The position numbers and the translations under genes were made by a program. 64,000 bases of DNA, taken from contig JAGRGH010000050.1 in NCBI GenBank assembly GCA_020445605.1, positions 42,167 through 106,166 on the forward strand, written 5' to 3'. Each line of letters opens with the position of its first letter. Within the stretch, counting starts at the first letter, position 1. The notes under the pieces are model-generated. The model made no database searches. It was not told where the DNA came from and saw nothing but the letters and a program-made list of their open reading frames with translations. This document shows positions 17,425 through 25,279 of this stretch, in pieces. This DNA comes from Chromatiales bacterium (GTDB taxonomy: Bacteria > Pseudomonadota > Gammaproteobacteria > JAGRGH01).

Positions 17425-17730
17425 ATGTCCGCCGAGGGTTATCACGAGCCAGTCAACGAACTTTCCGATGAAACCCGCGACATGCACCGGGCCATCCAGT
17501 CGCTCATGGAGGAACTCGAGGCGGTCGACTGGTACAACCAGCGCGTCAACGCCTGCAAGGATCCGGAACTCGCGGCAATCCTCGCCCACAACCGCGACGA
17601 GGAAAAGGAGCACGCGGCCATGGTGCTGGAATGGATCCGCCGGCACGATCCCGTCATGTCGAAGGAACTCGGGGAGGTGCTGTTCTCGGAGGGATCGATC
17701 ATGGATCACGAACACGGCGAACGCGACTGA
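17425..17730 (+). CDS. EncFtn-like ferritin without encapsulin-targeting tail
   Basis: A 101-residue two-helix protein closely resembling encapsulated ferritin (EncFtn), which oxidises Fe(II) at a dimer interface. The helix segments MEELEAVDWYNQRV and ILAHNRDEEKEHAAM carry the residues matching the EncFtn ferroxidase site: Glu30, Glu60, His63, and nearby Tyr37. EncFtn cargo proteins normally continue into a C-terminal peptide that docks inside an encapsulin shell. This protein stops soon after the second helix (ending MDHEHGERD), and no encapsulin gene lies on either side. GGAGGA eight bases upstream supports the start. The downstream gene is an unrelated sulfotransferase. Confidence 0.85.
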   Translation: MSAEGYHEPVNELSDETRDMHRAIQSLMEELEAVDWYNQRVNACKDPELAAILAHNRDEEKEHAAMVLEWIRRHDPVMSKELGEVLFSEGSIMDHEHGERD

Positions 17731-17764
17731 ACCCAGCAGCGTCCCCGCCAGCGCCGCACAAGCC

Positions 17765-18553
17765 ATGAACGCAACGGCCCAGGCCGTGAACGGCCCGGTG
17801 TTCATCGTCGGCGCCCCGCGTTCGGGGACCTCCCTGTTGCACTGGTCCCTGCTCGAACACCCGGACTTCTGGGGCAGCGAGGAGACCGAATTCCTGCGAC
17901 CCATCGCGCAGGCCGTGGAACAGGGCTACACCGAGGGCACGCGGTTCAATGACCACAGCTGGCTCACCGCACAGGGCGTCGACCAAGCCGAATTCGCCCA
18001 GGCAGTCGGCAGCGGGCTGGATGCGCTGTTCCGCTCACGCTCGGGCGGACGACGCTGGGTCGACCAGACACCGCTCTACGTTCACATCGGCGCCCCACTC
18101 GCGCAGATGTTTCCGGATGCGCGATTTCTGTTTCTGGTGCGCGACGGGCGCAAGGTGGTCAGCTCCATGCGGCGCATGTGGGGCTGGGACATGGAACGGG
18201 CTGCGCACATGTGGAACCGTGCCACCCGCAACGGCTTCCAACTCGCCGACTCACTGGGCGATCGCGTGCTGCGCGTGCATTTCGAGGCACTGATCTCGCG
18301 CCCGGAAGACAGCTTCTGGCGCATTCTGGAGTTTGTCGGTGCGCCCCAGAATCCGGCCTGCGCGGCCTACGTGCGCGACCGCCCGCCCATCAATGCAGCG
18401 CCCGGATCCCAGCACGAAACGGCCACGGACAAGCTGCGCTTTTCGCCGGCCGACTGGTCCGCCGAAGAACAGGCGCAGTTCGACGCCATTGCCACGGAAA
18501 CCATGCGCGCCCTTGGCTATTACGAACAGGCGGCAGCGGCGCCGGCCAAGTAG
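17765..18553 (+). CDS. Sulfotransferase family protein
   Basis: A 262-residue protein with a PAPS-binding P-loop-like motif near the N-terminus (FIVGAPRSGTSLLHWSL, from residue 13) and a second cofactor-binding region FLFLVRDGRKVVSSM. It would transfer sulfate from PAPS to a hydroxyl acceptor that cannot be predicted. The ATG at 17765 is chosen because the longer in-frame extension runs through the EncFtn-like gene in another frame. It follows that gene by 34 bases and may be co-transcribed. Two other, dissimilar sulfotransferases occur at 37.5 and 44.9 kb. Confidence 0.85.
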   Translation: MNATAQAVNGPVFIVGAPRSGTSLLHWSLLEHPDFWGSEETEFLRPIAQAVEQGYTEGTRFNDHSWLTAQGVDQAEFAQAVGSGLDALFRSRSGGRRWVDQTPLYVHIGAPLAQMFPDARFLFLVRDGRKVVSSMRRMWGWDMERAAHMWNRATRNGFQLADSLGDRVLRVHFEALISRPEDSFWRILEFVGAPQNPACAAYVRDRPPINAAPGSQHETATDKLRFSPADWSAEEQAQFDAIATETMRALGYYEQAAAAPAK

Positions 18554-18562
18554 CCCCTTGCC

Positions 18563-19240
18563 TCACGCCGACCCGCGCGGCGGCCGAAGGTAGCGACGGT
18601 CGTCGAAGCTCATGACCCACTGCGGCCGGTACACGACGAAAATCGCGAGCAGGAAACCGCCTGTAAACGCTTCGGGAAACGCGGCCAGCAGCAGGTAAGG
18701 ACGATACAGTTCGTAGAGCATGTGTCGCGTCAACGCGCCGGCAAGATCAATACAAAATACGACCACGAATGCCGAGACGATCACGCTGAACGCCCCGGCC
18801 GCAAACCCGCCGGCAATCAGATAGACAAAGATGTTCTTTGGCAGCCAGCGTTCGATCGCCATGGCCCAGAGCCGCGCCGCGACGACCGGCATCAGGGCGA
18901 CCGCCACATAGGCCGGGGCAATGGTCGTCCATGGTTGCCCGTGCGCGAGGACATGGGCGGCAACGACTGCCGCCAGCCCGATCAGCGCGAAGGCCCAGCC
19001 GAACATGTAGGTCAGCACGGCCGCGCCGATCAGATGCAGGTGCCCGCCCTCCGGCAGCTCGGCGCGGATCTGCCAGATCGCCAGGGTGATGCAAAGGCCA
19101 GCCAGCCACGCGCTGACGTCGGCCGGATTGCGCAGATGAAACCAGGGCGCCCGCCACGCGGCGGCGACGAGCGCGATGACGGTCAGCGCCCACCCCGCTG
19201 CAATCCAGCTCGACCCGAGCCACTCGCCGGGCAGGTCCAT
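18563..19240 (-). CDS. CbiM-like energy-coupling-factor permease family membrane protein
   Basis: A 225-residue protein with about seven transmembrane segments resembling the CbiM/COG3235 group of substrate-capture components. The segment EGGHLHLIGAAVLTYMFGW contains the paired histidines and aromatic pattern seen in cobalt/nickel S-components. No ATPase or transmembrane T-component gene is adjacent, so transport would need partners elsewhere, or the protein may have another role. Last gene of a seven-gene leftward operon; its ATG overlaps the previous stop by one base (TGATG). The metal specificity is inference only. Confidence 0.7.
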   Translation of the reverse strand: MDLPGEWLGSSWIAAGWALTVIALVAAAWRAPWFHLRNPADVSAWLAGLCITLAIWQIRAELPEGGHLHLIGAAVLTYMFGWAFALIGLAAVVAAHVLAHGQPWTTIAPAYVAVALMPVVAARLWAMAIERWLPKNIFVYLIAGGFAAGAFSVIVSAFVVVFCIDLAGALTRHMLYELYRPYLLLAAFPEAFTGGFLLAIFVVYRPQWVMSFDDRRYLRPPRGSA

Positions 19241-19875
19241 CAGCCTGCATCCCCGCCCAGCAGCGCCGCGCGCAGGCTCAGCACGATGCGCGCACTCACG
19301 CCCCAGAGGTGCTCGCCGTCGTGGTCGTGAAAATGCACGACCGGGAGCCGGCAGCCCCAGTCGTGCAGATCGTGCTCGCGCACCTCGAAGTTGCGCGTAT
19401 CAAGCAGCCACGCGAGCGGGATCGTGAACACGCGCTCGACTTCACGCGCATCGGGCCGCGGTACGAACGGAGGTGCCACGGCACCCACCCAGGGACGAAC
19501 GACGAAATTGCTGACCGAGCGATACTCCGGCAGCGCGCCCAGCACGGTGACATCGTCCGGGCTGAGGCCGACTTCCTCATGCGCTTCGCGCAGCGCCGCG
19601 GCGCAGGCATCAGCATCGCCGGCGTCGATCCGGCCACCCGGAAACGCCACCTGACCACTGTGCCGATCCGCGGGGTGACACGCCCGCCGGATGAACAGGA
19701 CCTCCGGCCCCGCGGCGCCGAGAATCAGCGGAACGAGCACGGCCGCGGGCGTCGGCGGGCGATCGAAGAACCCGTCCGGATACGGCTCGCGCCAGCGTTC
19801 CGGGCGATACGCGCCCAGCCGCCGCGCGATTTCCGCGGGCCCGAGACCGGCCAGTTCGGTTAAGGATCCAGCCAC
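19240..19875 (-). CDS. NUDIX hydrolase, coenzyme A pyrophosphatase type (NudL-like)
   Basis: A 211-residue NUDIX enzyme. The CoA-pyrophosphatase signature LFIRRACHPADRHSGQVAF directly precedes the Nudix box GGRIDAGD...LREAHEEVGL. In the box the usual first Glu is Asp, while the metal-binding REAHEE is intact. Such enzymes cleave CoA or oxidised CoA to phosphopantetheine and adenosine diphosphate. The start is a GTG at 19875 inside the 3' end of the preceding small gene, with a weak ribosome-binding site, so translation is probably coupled. Sixth gene of the 18.6–23.3 kb operon. Confidence 0.88.
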   Translation of the reverse strand: MAGSLTELAGLGPAEIARRLGAYRPERWREPYPDGFFDRPPTPAAVLVPLILGAAGPEVLFIRRACHPADRHSGQVAFPGGRIDAGDADACAAALREAHEEVGLSPDDVTVLGALPEYRSVSNFVVRPWVGAVAPPFVPRPDAREVERVFTIPLAWLLDTRNFEVREHDLHDWGCRLPVVHFHDHDGEHLWGVSARIVLSLRAALLGGDAG

Positions 19876-20102
19876 CGGGTCAGGTAGTAGAGCCGCAGGC
19901 CTTCCGACGACACTGAAGGACCATAGACCTCGGCCGCATGCCGGTTGTGTTCGGGATCGGCACCGGCGCGTGCCTCGGCCTCAGTGGCACAGACCTCGAC
20001 AACCCCGGCCGGAAACCGCGCGCGCTTGCGCCGCGGGGCATGGATCACGGCATATCGCACTTCAAGCGATCGCGACTGGGGGTCGACGATGATCTTCGGC
20101 AT
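19860..20102 (-). CDS. Small conserved-looking hypothetical protein
   Basis: An 80-residue protein beginning MPKIIVDPQSRSLEVRYAV. I do not recognise the family. It is hydrophilic, has a single Cys, no signal peptide or transmembrane helix, and reads as a small beta-rich domain followed by an Arg/Glu/Ala-rich helix (TEAEARAGADPEHNRHAAE). The start codon overlaps the stop of the thioredoxin-like gene (TGATG) and its 3' end overlaps the NUDIX start by 16 bases. This tight coupling supports it as a real gene. Confidence 0.65.
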   Translation of the reverse strand: MPKIIVDPQSRSLEVRYAVIHAPRRKRARFPAGVVEVCATEAEARAGADPEHNRHAAEVYGPSVSSEGLRLYYLTRWLDP

Positions 20103-20620
20103 CACCCGGAGACCTGTTCGGCAAGCCACATGCGCAGGCGCAGTCCGGCGCCCGTGACATAGCCACGCTCGACGAACCGCATGCGCCCGTCGGCGTCGAT
20201 CACGAACGACATCGGCACCCCGCGCACGCCCCAGCGTTCACCGAGCGCGCCGCTTTCATCAAGCAGCACCGGAAACGCGGCGCCCTGCTCGCGCAGATAG
20301 GCGCCAACCTCGGCCGCGTCGCCGGACTGCATGGCCACGCTGATCACCTCGTAGTCGCGCGCCAGCGCATCGATCGAATCCAGCTCCAGCCTGCAGATGG
20401 GGCACCAGCTGGCCCAGAAATGCACCAGCACGACCCGTCCCGGCGGCGCTTCGCCGGACAGCGCAACGCTCGACCCGTCAAGCATGCGTCCACCCAGCGC
20501 GGGCGCCGGATCGCCGGCCCGCACCCAGCCGATCACGAACTGCGCGATCGCGATCGCAACGAGCAGGCCAAGGAACTGCGCGCCGAACACCAGCCAGCGA
20601 CGGCGACGTGCTTCAGCCAT
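20102..20620 (-). CDS. Membrane-anchored TlpA-like thiol-disulfide oxidoreductase
   Basis: A 172-residue thioredoxin-fold protein with one N-terminal transmembrane anchor (about residues 10–29) and a periplasmic redoxin domain. The active site is WASWCPICRLE. The cis-Pro region GVPMSFVIDADGRM is present. TlpA/ResA proteins reduce periplasmic disulfides, often in cytochrome c assembly, but no cytochrome genes are near. It is translationally coupled to the next small gene and lies in the operon with a DUF455 ferritin-like protein and an exported hypothetical protein. Confidence 0.88.
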   Translation of the reverse strand: MAEARRRRWLVFGAQFLGLLVAIAIAQFVIGWVRAGDPAPALGGRMLDGSSVALSGEAPPGRVVLVHFWASWCPICRLELDSIDALARDYEVISVAMQSGDAAEVGAYLREQGAAFPVLLDESGALGERWGVRGVPMSFVIDADGRMRFVERGYVTGAGLRLRMWLAEQVSG

Positions 20621-20632
20621 CGCGCAACGCGC

Positions 20633-21325
20633 TCACAGTCCGCTCAGGTCCAGCCGCGTATAGCCGGCCGGCAGCTCGAACAGGCGCGCGTCCACGGTCG
20701 CGTCCGTATCGAAACGCGCGAGCTCCCGCTGCGCGCCATCGGCATGCCATTCGATCACCGGCACACCGTCGGCCCAGGGCCAGTGCGGCGCAAACTGGCT
20801 CCAGGCCTGGGTGCAGGGCGACTCCGCTTCGGGCAGCGCAATCGCCATACTGGACTGCTGTTCGGCGAGCGCCTGCCGATAATGCAGGGCCACCGCGACC
20901 GCCTCGCCAGAGAACCCCTGCGCGACGACCGCACCGCCGCAGTCGTTGCCTTCGGCGAAATACTGCATGCGCACCGGAACGCGGCCCGCGACGGGTGGCG
21001 CGCCGGCATCCACGGCACGCTTCGCGTCCAGCGCAAACGGCACCACCGGCTGCTCGCCGCCGGGCGGCCTGAGTTGAAGGATGCTGCGGTCGTCGTGCAC
21101 GACGCTGTAGATCGTCCGGCTGCGATCGTCAAACAGCACGTAACCATCGCCGCCATCGTCGATGCGCAGCCACGGCGGCTGGATCGTCCAGCGCGATGAA
21201 ACCACTGGCTGACCAGGGTCAGTCGCAACAAAATCCAGCACCAGCACACCGCCGGCCGGTGCTGGTGTCGCGAACATCGCGAGCACGCCCATCAGGAGAG
21301 CCCTCAGGCCAGTTGTTCCAGCCAC
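20633..21325 (-). CDS. Exported hypothetical protein
   Basis: A 230-residue protein with a signal peptide (cleavage after about residue 24, TPAPAGG). The mature part contains short beta-strand-like segments such as SRWTIQPPWLRID, VLFDDRSRTIYSVVHD and RVPVRMQYF, and three Cys. The pattern recalls DUF4412-type periplasmic proteins, but I do not assign a family. The GTG at 21325 has GAGGA seven bases upstream, inside the end of the DUF455 gene (22-base overlap), which also gives the better signal peptide. The neighbouring TlpA-like protein could act on its Cys residues. Confidence 0.7.
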   Translation of the reverse strand: MAGTTGLRALLMGVLAMFATPAPAGGVLVLDFVATDPGQPVVSSRWTIQPPWLRIDDGGDGYVLFDDRSRTIYSVVHDDRSILQLRPPGGEQPVVPFALDAKRAVDAGAPPVAGRVPVRMQYFAEGNDCGGAVVAQGFSGEAVAVALHYRQALAEQQSSMAIALPEAESPCTQAWSQFAPHWPWADGVPVIEWHADGAQRELARFDTDATVDARLFELPAGYTRLDLSGL

Positions 21326-22107
21326 TCGATTTCCTCGTCGGTAAAGCCCGCGGCACGCCGCCGGGCCAGGTCGAACGGACCGCGCAGGCCGCCGGCGAAC
21401 AGGGTCTGCATCAGATCACGAAAGGTCGGCACGGGTTCCAGTTTGCGCTGCGCACAGATCGCTCGAAACCAGCGACTGCCTGCGGCCACGTGGCCGATTT
21501 CATCGGCGGCAATCACGCGCAGCGCGGCCGCGGACGCGGTATCGCCGGCCTGCTCGAAGCGTTCGATCATCGGCGGAGTCACATCCAGCCCGCGGGCCTC
21601 GAGGCCGCGCGGAACCAGCGCGAGCCGCGCGAGCAGATCGTCCGCGGTGCGTACGGCGGCATCCCAGAGCCCACCATGCGCAGGCAGATCACCGTAGACC
21701 AGACCGTATTCGGCCAGCCGCTCGCGCAGCAGCCCGAAATGCCGCGCCTCGTCGCCGGCCACCGCGATCCAGTCCGCGTAAAACTCTGGCGGCAAGCCGC
21801 GGAAACGATACACGGCATCGGCCGCGAGGTGGATGGCGTTGAACTCGATATGAGCAACGGCATGCAGCATGGCGGCGCGCCCCTCGACCGAGCCGGGACG
21901 ACGCCTTGGCAACTCCGCGGGCGGCACGAGTCGCAGGGCGGCCGGGAACCCCGGGCGCTCGATCACGCGCGGGGGCTCCGCGTGTGCATCCGCCGCCAGG
22001 CCGCCCGTCGCCCAGCCGTCGAGCAGACGCGCGGTCGCCGCGAGCTTCGCGTCGATCTCACCGGCCTCGATCACCGCAAGGGCGGCGGTGTGGACGCAGC
22101 CCGTCAT
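21304..22107 (-). CDS. DUF455 ferritin-like protein
   Basis: A 267-residue cytosolic protein of the DUF455 family, which adopts a ferritin-like four-helix fold related to MiaE. Metal-ligand-like motifs are HAVAHIEFNAIHLAAD (Glu and His), AGDEARHFGLL and AADEIGHVAAG, giving the paired E/ExxH pattern of a diiron site. Biochemical function is unknown; hydroxylase or metal-binding roles are possible. The ATG overlaps the glycerate kinase stop by four bases, and the exported hypothetical gene starts inside its 3' end, so it is firmly in the operon. Confidence 0.85.
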   Translation of the reverse strand: MTGCVHTAALAVIEAGEIDAKLAATARLLDGWATGGLAADAHAEPPRVIERPGFPAALRLVPPAELPRRRPGSVEGRAAMLHAVAHIEFNAIHLAADAVYRFRGLPPEFYADWIAVAGDEARHFGLLRERLAEYGLVYGDLPAHGGLWDAAVRTADDLLARLALVPRGLEARGLDVTPPMIERFEQAGDTASAAALRVIAADEIGHVAAGSRWFRAICAQRKLEPVPTFRDLMQTLFAGGLRGPFDLARRRAAGFTDEEIEWLEQLA

Positions 22108-23324
22108 GATCGCCCCCGAAGCGCGATGTAGACATCCATGACGTTCGTGCCGCTCGGGCCGGTCGTGAGCAGATCGCCCGCAGCGGCCAGTACGGTGCCG
22201 CTATCGGCACGTTCGAGCGCGCCACGCGCGCAGACCGGATCACACCCGGCGCGATCCAGGGTGGTCCCGTCCACCAGCGCCCCGGCATCGGCACTGTTGC
22301 CGTCGCTGCCATCCGTCGCCAGTGCCAGGAGCAAACCATCCGGGTGCCCGGCCAGTTCGATTGCGCCAGCCAGCGAGAGATGCTGGTTGCGGCCGCCGCG
22401 TCCGGGCCGCGGCGGCAACCGGACCGTGGTCTCGCCACCACAGACGAAGGCCTGACCGGCGCCCAGTGCCAGCGCCCGGCGCGCGAGCCGACGCCCGGCC
22501 TGCGCGGCGTCGCCGGACCACGTGTCGGCATCGATCTCCACCGCAAAGCCGGCCGACCGCAGGAACGCCGCCGCCGCCTGACAGGCATCCAGATTGCACG
22601 CGATGACCCGTTGCTCGACCGTTGGAAAAGACTCGTTCGCGGCGCCGGCATTCCAGTACGGTGCGAGCCAGTCCGGCAACGCCGGTGGATCGACCGCGCG
22701 CGGTGCCGACAGTGGACCGGATCCGACCACGGCCGGGTCGTCGCCAGGCACATCCGAGAGGATCAGGCCGAGTGCGCGGTGCCGGGCTGCGAGACGCGCC
22801 AGCCCCCCGCCCTTCAGCTCGGAAAGGCCGGCGCGCACCCGATTCATCGCGTCGATGGCAAGCCCCGCGCCGATCAGCCAGGTATTCGTGCGCACGAGCA
22901 GCTCGAGCCCGACGCCTGCGCGCGGCAGTTCGGCCAGGCTGGATGCACCGCCCGAGATCAGGAACAGGATTCCGGCCTCTGGCGGCGCCTGCTCGATGCG
23001 CGCGCGAACGGCGCGTCCGGCATCCAGGCTCGCGGCCGTCGGCAGCGGATGCCCGCCCGCGCACCAATCGAACGACCGCGCCCGCGGATCGGGGCGCGGA
23101 TCGCGATCAACGACGACACCACCGGCGAATGCCTCGACGCCGAGTGCGTCCAGCGCACCGGCCGTCATGCTGGAGGCCGCCTTGCCGATCGCGACGAGCA
23201 CCAGCGGCGCCTGCGGCGACGCCGCCCGCAGCGCGGCGGCCGTGACGGCACGGCCATCCACGCGCGCAAGCGCCGCCTGCGCGGCGCCAAGCAGCAGGTC
23301 ACGATCGGCATGGCGATGAATCAT
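22104..23324 (-). CDS. Glycerate 2-kinase (GckA/MOFRL family)
   Basis: A 406-residue enzyme phosphorylating glycerate to 2-phosphoglycerate with ATP. Family features are VLVAIGKAASSM near residue 45, the glycine-rich FLISGGASSLAELP loop near 135, LSDVPGDDP, and the MOFRL C-terminal segment with AFVCGGETTVRLP and ATDGSDGNSADAGA. It links serine or glyoxylate catabolism to lower glycolysis. First gene of the seven-gene leftward operon; divergent from the ion-motor pair by 47 bases. The other genes of the operon give no clear metabolic link to glycerate. Confidence 0.92.
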   Translation of the reverse strand: MIHRHADRDLLLGAAQAALARVDGRAVTAAALRAASPQAPLVLVAIGKAASSMTAGALDALGVEAFAGGVVVDRDPRPDPRARSFDWCAGGHPLPTAASLDAGRAVRARIEQAPPEAGILFLISGGASSLAELPRAGVGLELLVRTNTWLIGAGLAIDAMNRVRAGLSELKGGGLARLAARHRALGLILSDVPGDDPAVVGSGPLSAPRAVDPPALPDWLAPYWNAGAANESFPTVEQRVIACNLDACQAAAAFLRSAGFAVEIDADTWSGDAAQAGRRLARRALALGAGQAFVCGGETTVRLPPRPGRGGRNQHLSLAGAIELAGHPDGLLLALATDGSDGNSADAGALVDGTTLDRAGCDPVCARGALERADSGTVLAAAGDLLTTGPSGTNVMDVYIALRGRS

Positions 23325-23371
23325 CGGCCCTATGGTAAGCTCGCGGCCGTTTCATCTCTGCCTTTCCCGCA

Positions 23372-24301
23372 ATGGAACCCGCCGAATACCGCCCCGGTTA
23401 CGCGCGCAATGTGCTGATCGCGATGCTGCTCGGCGTGGTGCTGGCCGTGGGGATCGTCATCTGGCAGTGGCCGACCATTGCCTCGCTGTACATCCAGAAC
23501 CAGCTCACGGACGTCGGACTGGTCATCAACGGTGCGATCTTCCTGCTGCTCGCTGCCGGACTCGTGCGGCTGGCGGTGATTCTGATGCGGCTCAATCGCG
23601 AGGAAGGCGCGCTCGCCCGTCTGCGCGACAACCTGTTCGGGCATGTCGAGGATCCGCTGCGGGGTGTCGAACCCGAATCGGTCGCCGGCCGTCGCTATGC
23701 GATGCTGCGCTCCCTGCACGAGCGCAATGCCGCGATCGAACAGGGCGCGATCGCCGCGACACTTGCGGCCCGCGAGAACCGCGCAGTCAGTTTTCCGCGC
23801 TACGTGCACAACGTGCTGATTCTGACCGGCGTGTTCGGCACGATCGTATCGCTGTCGATCGCCCTGCTCGGCGCCTCCGATCTGCTCGAGACCAGCGTCA
23901 ACGTCGGCGGCATGGGGCTGATGATCCACGGCATGTCCACCGCGCTCGCGACAACCGTCTCGGCGATCCTGAGTTACCTGTTTTTTTCCTGGTTTTTCAT
24001 CAAGACCACGGACGCGCAAAGCCGCTTCGTCACGGCGCTGGAACAGCTGACCACCCAGCATCTTCTACCGCGTTTCAAGGTGCAGACCGAAACCGTGCTG
24101 TATGAATTCAGCGGCCTGATCCGCTCTCTGCAGGGGCTGGTCGAGCAGATGCTGAGTTCACAGAAACAGATCAGCCAGATCGAAACACGCCTCGCCGCAA
24201 CGACGCTGGACTTCCACGCCCGACTCAAGGGCGTGACCGCGGACATGGGACGCATCAAGCAGTTGCTGCGCGACGGTTTCCGCCTGCCCTCCGGCGAATG
24301 A
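23372..24301 (+). CDS. ExbB/TolQ/MotA-like ion-channel subunit
   Basis: A 309-residue protein with four predicted transmembrane helices (about 12–33, 45–72, 148–170, 186–212) and a long cytosolic C-terminal tail. The last two helices carry the proton-channel signature: NVLILTGVFGTIVSLSIAL and GMSTALATTVSAILSYLF. Such proteins form pentameric stators around a dimeric B subunit and couple ion flow to torque. Its stop overlaps the ATG of a MotB-like protein by four bases, which supports a functional pair. It is shorter than ZorA and not linked to flagellar, Tol or TonB genes, so the driven process is unknown. Confidence 0.82.
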   Translation: MEPAEYRPGYARNVLIAMLLGVVLAVGIVIWQWPTIASLYIQNQLTDVGLVINGAIFLLLAAGLVRLAVILMRLNREEGALARLRDNLFGHVEDPLRGVEPESVAGRRYAMLRSLHERNAAIEQGAIAATLAARENRAVSFPRYVHNVLILTGVFGTIVSLSIALLGASDLLETSVNVGGMGLMIHGMSTALATTVSAILSYLFFSWFFIKTTDAQSRFVTALEQLTTQHLLPRFKVQTETVLYEFSGLIRSLQGLVEQMLSSQKQISQIETRLAATTLDFHARLKGVTADMGRIKQLLRDGFRLPSGE

Positions 24302-25278
24302 TCGGCACGTTTCCAGACCTTTCCATCGGCCGCGATGCGGCCAACGAAGAAGGCTTCTGGCCCTCGTTCACGGACATCCTGACCGTCATCGTCATGGTCT
24401 TCATGCTGGCGATGGTGGTCGTGCTGCTGCGCAACCTCGATCTTGTCGCACAGCTGCGTTCGACCATCGAGGCGGAACGGGCTGCCTCAACCCTTGCGCA
24501 GAGCGTCAATCAGGAAAAGGAAGGGCTCGCACTGCGCCTGCTCGAGACCGAAAACGAACTCGCCATGCTGCGCGGCGAACTCGACGTGCTGCGCCAGCGT
24601 AGCGCGCGGACCGAGGAAACGCTGGCGCGTGAGAGCGCGGCACTGAGCGCCGAGCGCGCGCGAGCTGAAACCCTGACGCGGCAACGTGACGAAGTCTCGG
24701 CGCGTGCCACGACCTTCGAGCAGAACCTCGCCGCACTGCGCACCGAACACCTGAACATTCAGCAGCAGCTGACCGAACAGAGCGAACGCGCCACACGCGC
24801 GCAGCGACTCGCCGACGACACGCGCGCGCAGCTGGATGCCCGCAGCGCGGAACTCGTCGAGCGCAGCGAAGCCCTGCGTCTGCGTGAGGCGGAACTGCGA
24901 TCCGTGCAGGCCACGCTCAGCACCCGCAGTGACGAGTTTGCCGATCTGAAGGCGCGCTACGATCGTCTGGTGCGTCCGGCACGTTCGGCCGCCGGCAAAT
25001 TCGTCGTCGAGGTTCAGTATCAGCGCGACGGCGAAAAGGGCACCATTCGCTACCGCACGGCGGACAACGAGACCCTGCTGCCGGCCACGCGTGCGGAACT
25101 CGAATCCAAACTCGATGCGCTGAAGAAGAAACACGGCGATGCGCTGTATGTGCGCATCATCTTCCCCGAGAACAGCGGTCTCAGCTATAACGAAGCCTGG
25201 CAGTTCACCCGCGACCTGCTGTATCGCTACGACTACTACTACGCCGACGGCCACACCGACCCGGCGCCGCAAAACTGA
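24298..25278 (+). CDS. MotB-like coiled-coil partner without OmpA domain
   Basis: A 326-residue protein with a short cytosolic N-terminus, one transmembrane helix (about 26–47) bearing Asp26 in WPSFTDILTVIV at the position of the MotB proton-binding aspartate, then a periplasmic coiled coil of about 170 residues, and a compact domain at about 230–326 (GKFVVEVQYQRDGEKGTIRY). No OmpA-like peptidoglycan-binding motif is seen, unlike MotB, Pal or ZorB. With the preceding ExbB/MotA-like protein it should make an ion-driven complex whose output domain is this C-terminal piece, which I do not recognise. Confidence 0.8.
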   Translation: MIGTFPDLSIGRDAANEEGFWPSFTDILTVIVMVFMLAMVVVLLRNLDLVAQLRSTIEAERAASTLAQSVNQEKEGLALRLLETENELAMLRGELDVLRQRSARTEETLARESAALSAERARAETLTRQRDEVSARATTFEQNLAALRTEHLNIQQQLTEQSERATRAQRLADDTRAQLDARSAELVERSEALRLREAELRSVQATLSTRSDEFADLKARYDRLVRPARSAAGKFVVEVQYQRDGEKGTIRYRTADNETLLPATRAELESKLDALKKKHGDALYVRIIFPENSGLSYNEAWQFTRDLLYRYDYYYADGHTDPAPQN

Positions 25279-25279
25279 G

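Noticed and set aside
17425..17764. A frameshifted encapsulin-targeting tail after the EncFtn-like gene
   Set aside because: The other two frames after residue 101 show no Leu/Gly/Ser/Leu-type targeting motif.
23372..25278. Zorya anti-phage defence (ZorA/ZorB)
   Set aside because: The A subunit lacks the very long ZorA tail, the B subunit lacks the OmpA-like domain, and no ZorC, ZorD or ZorE gene follows.
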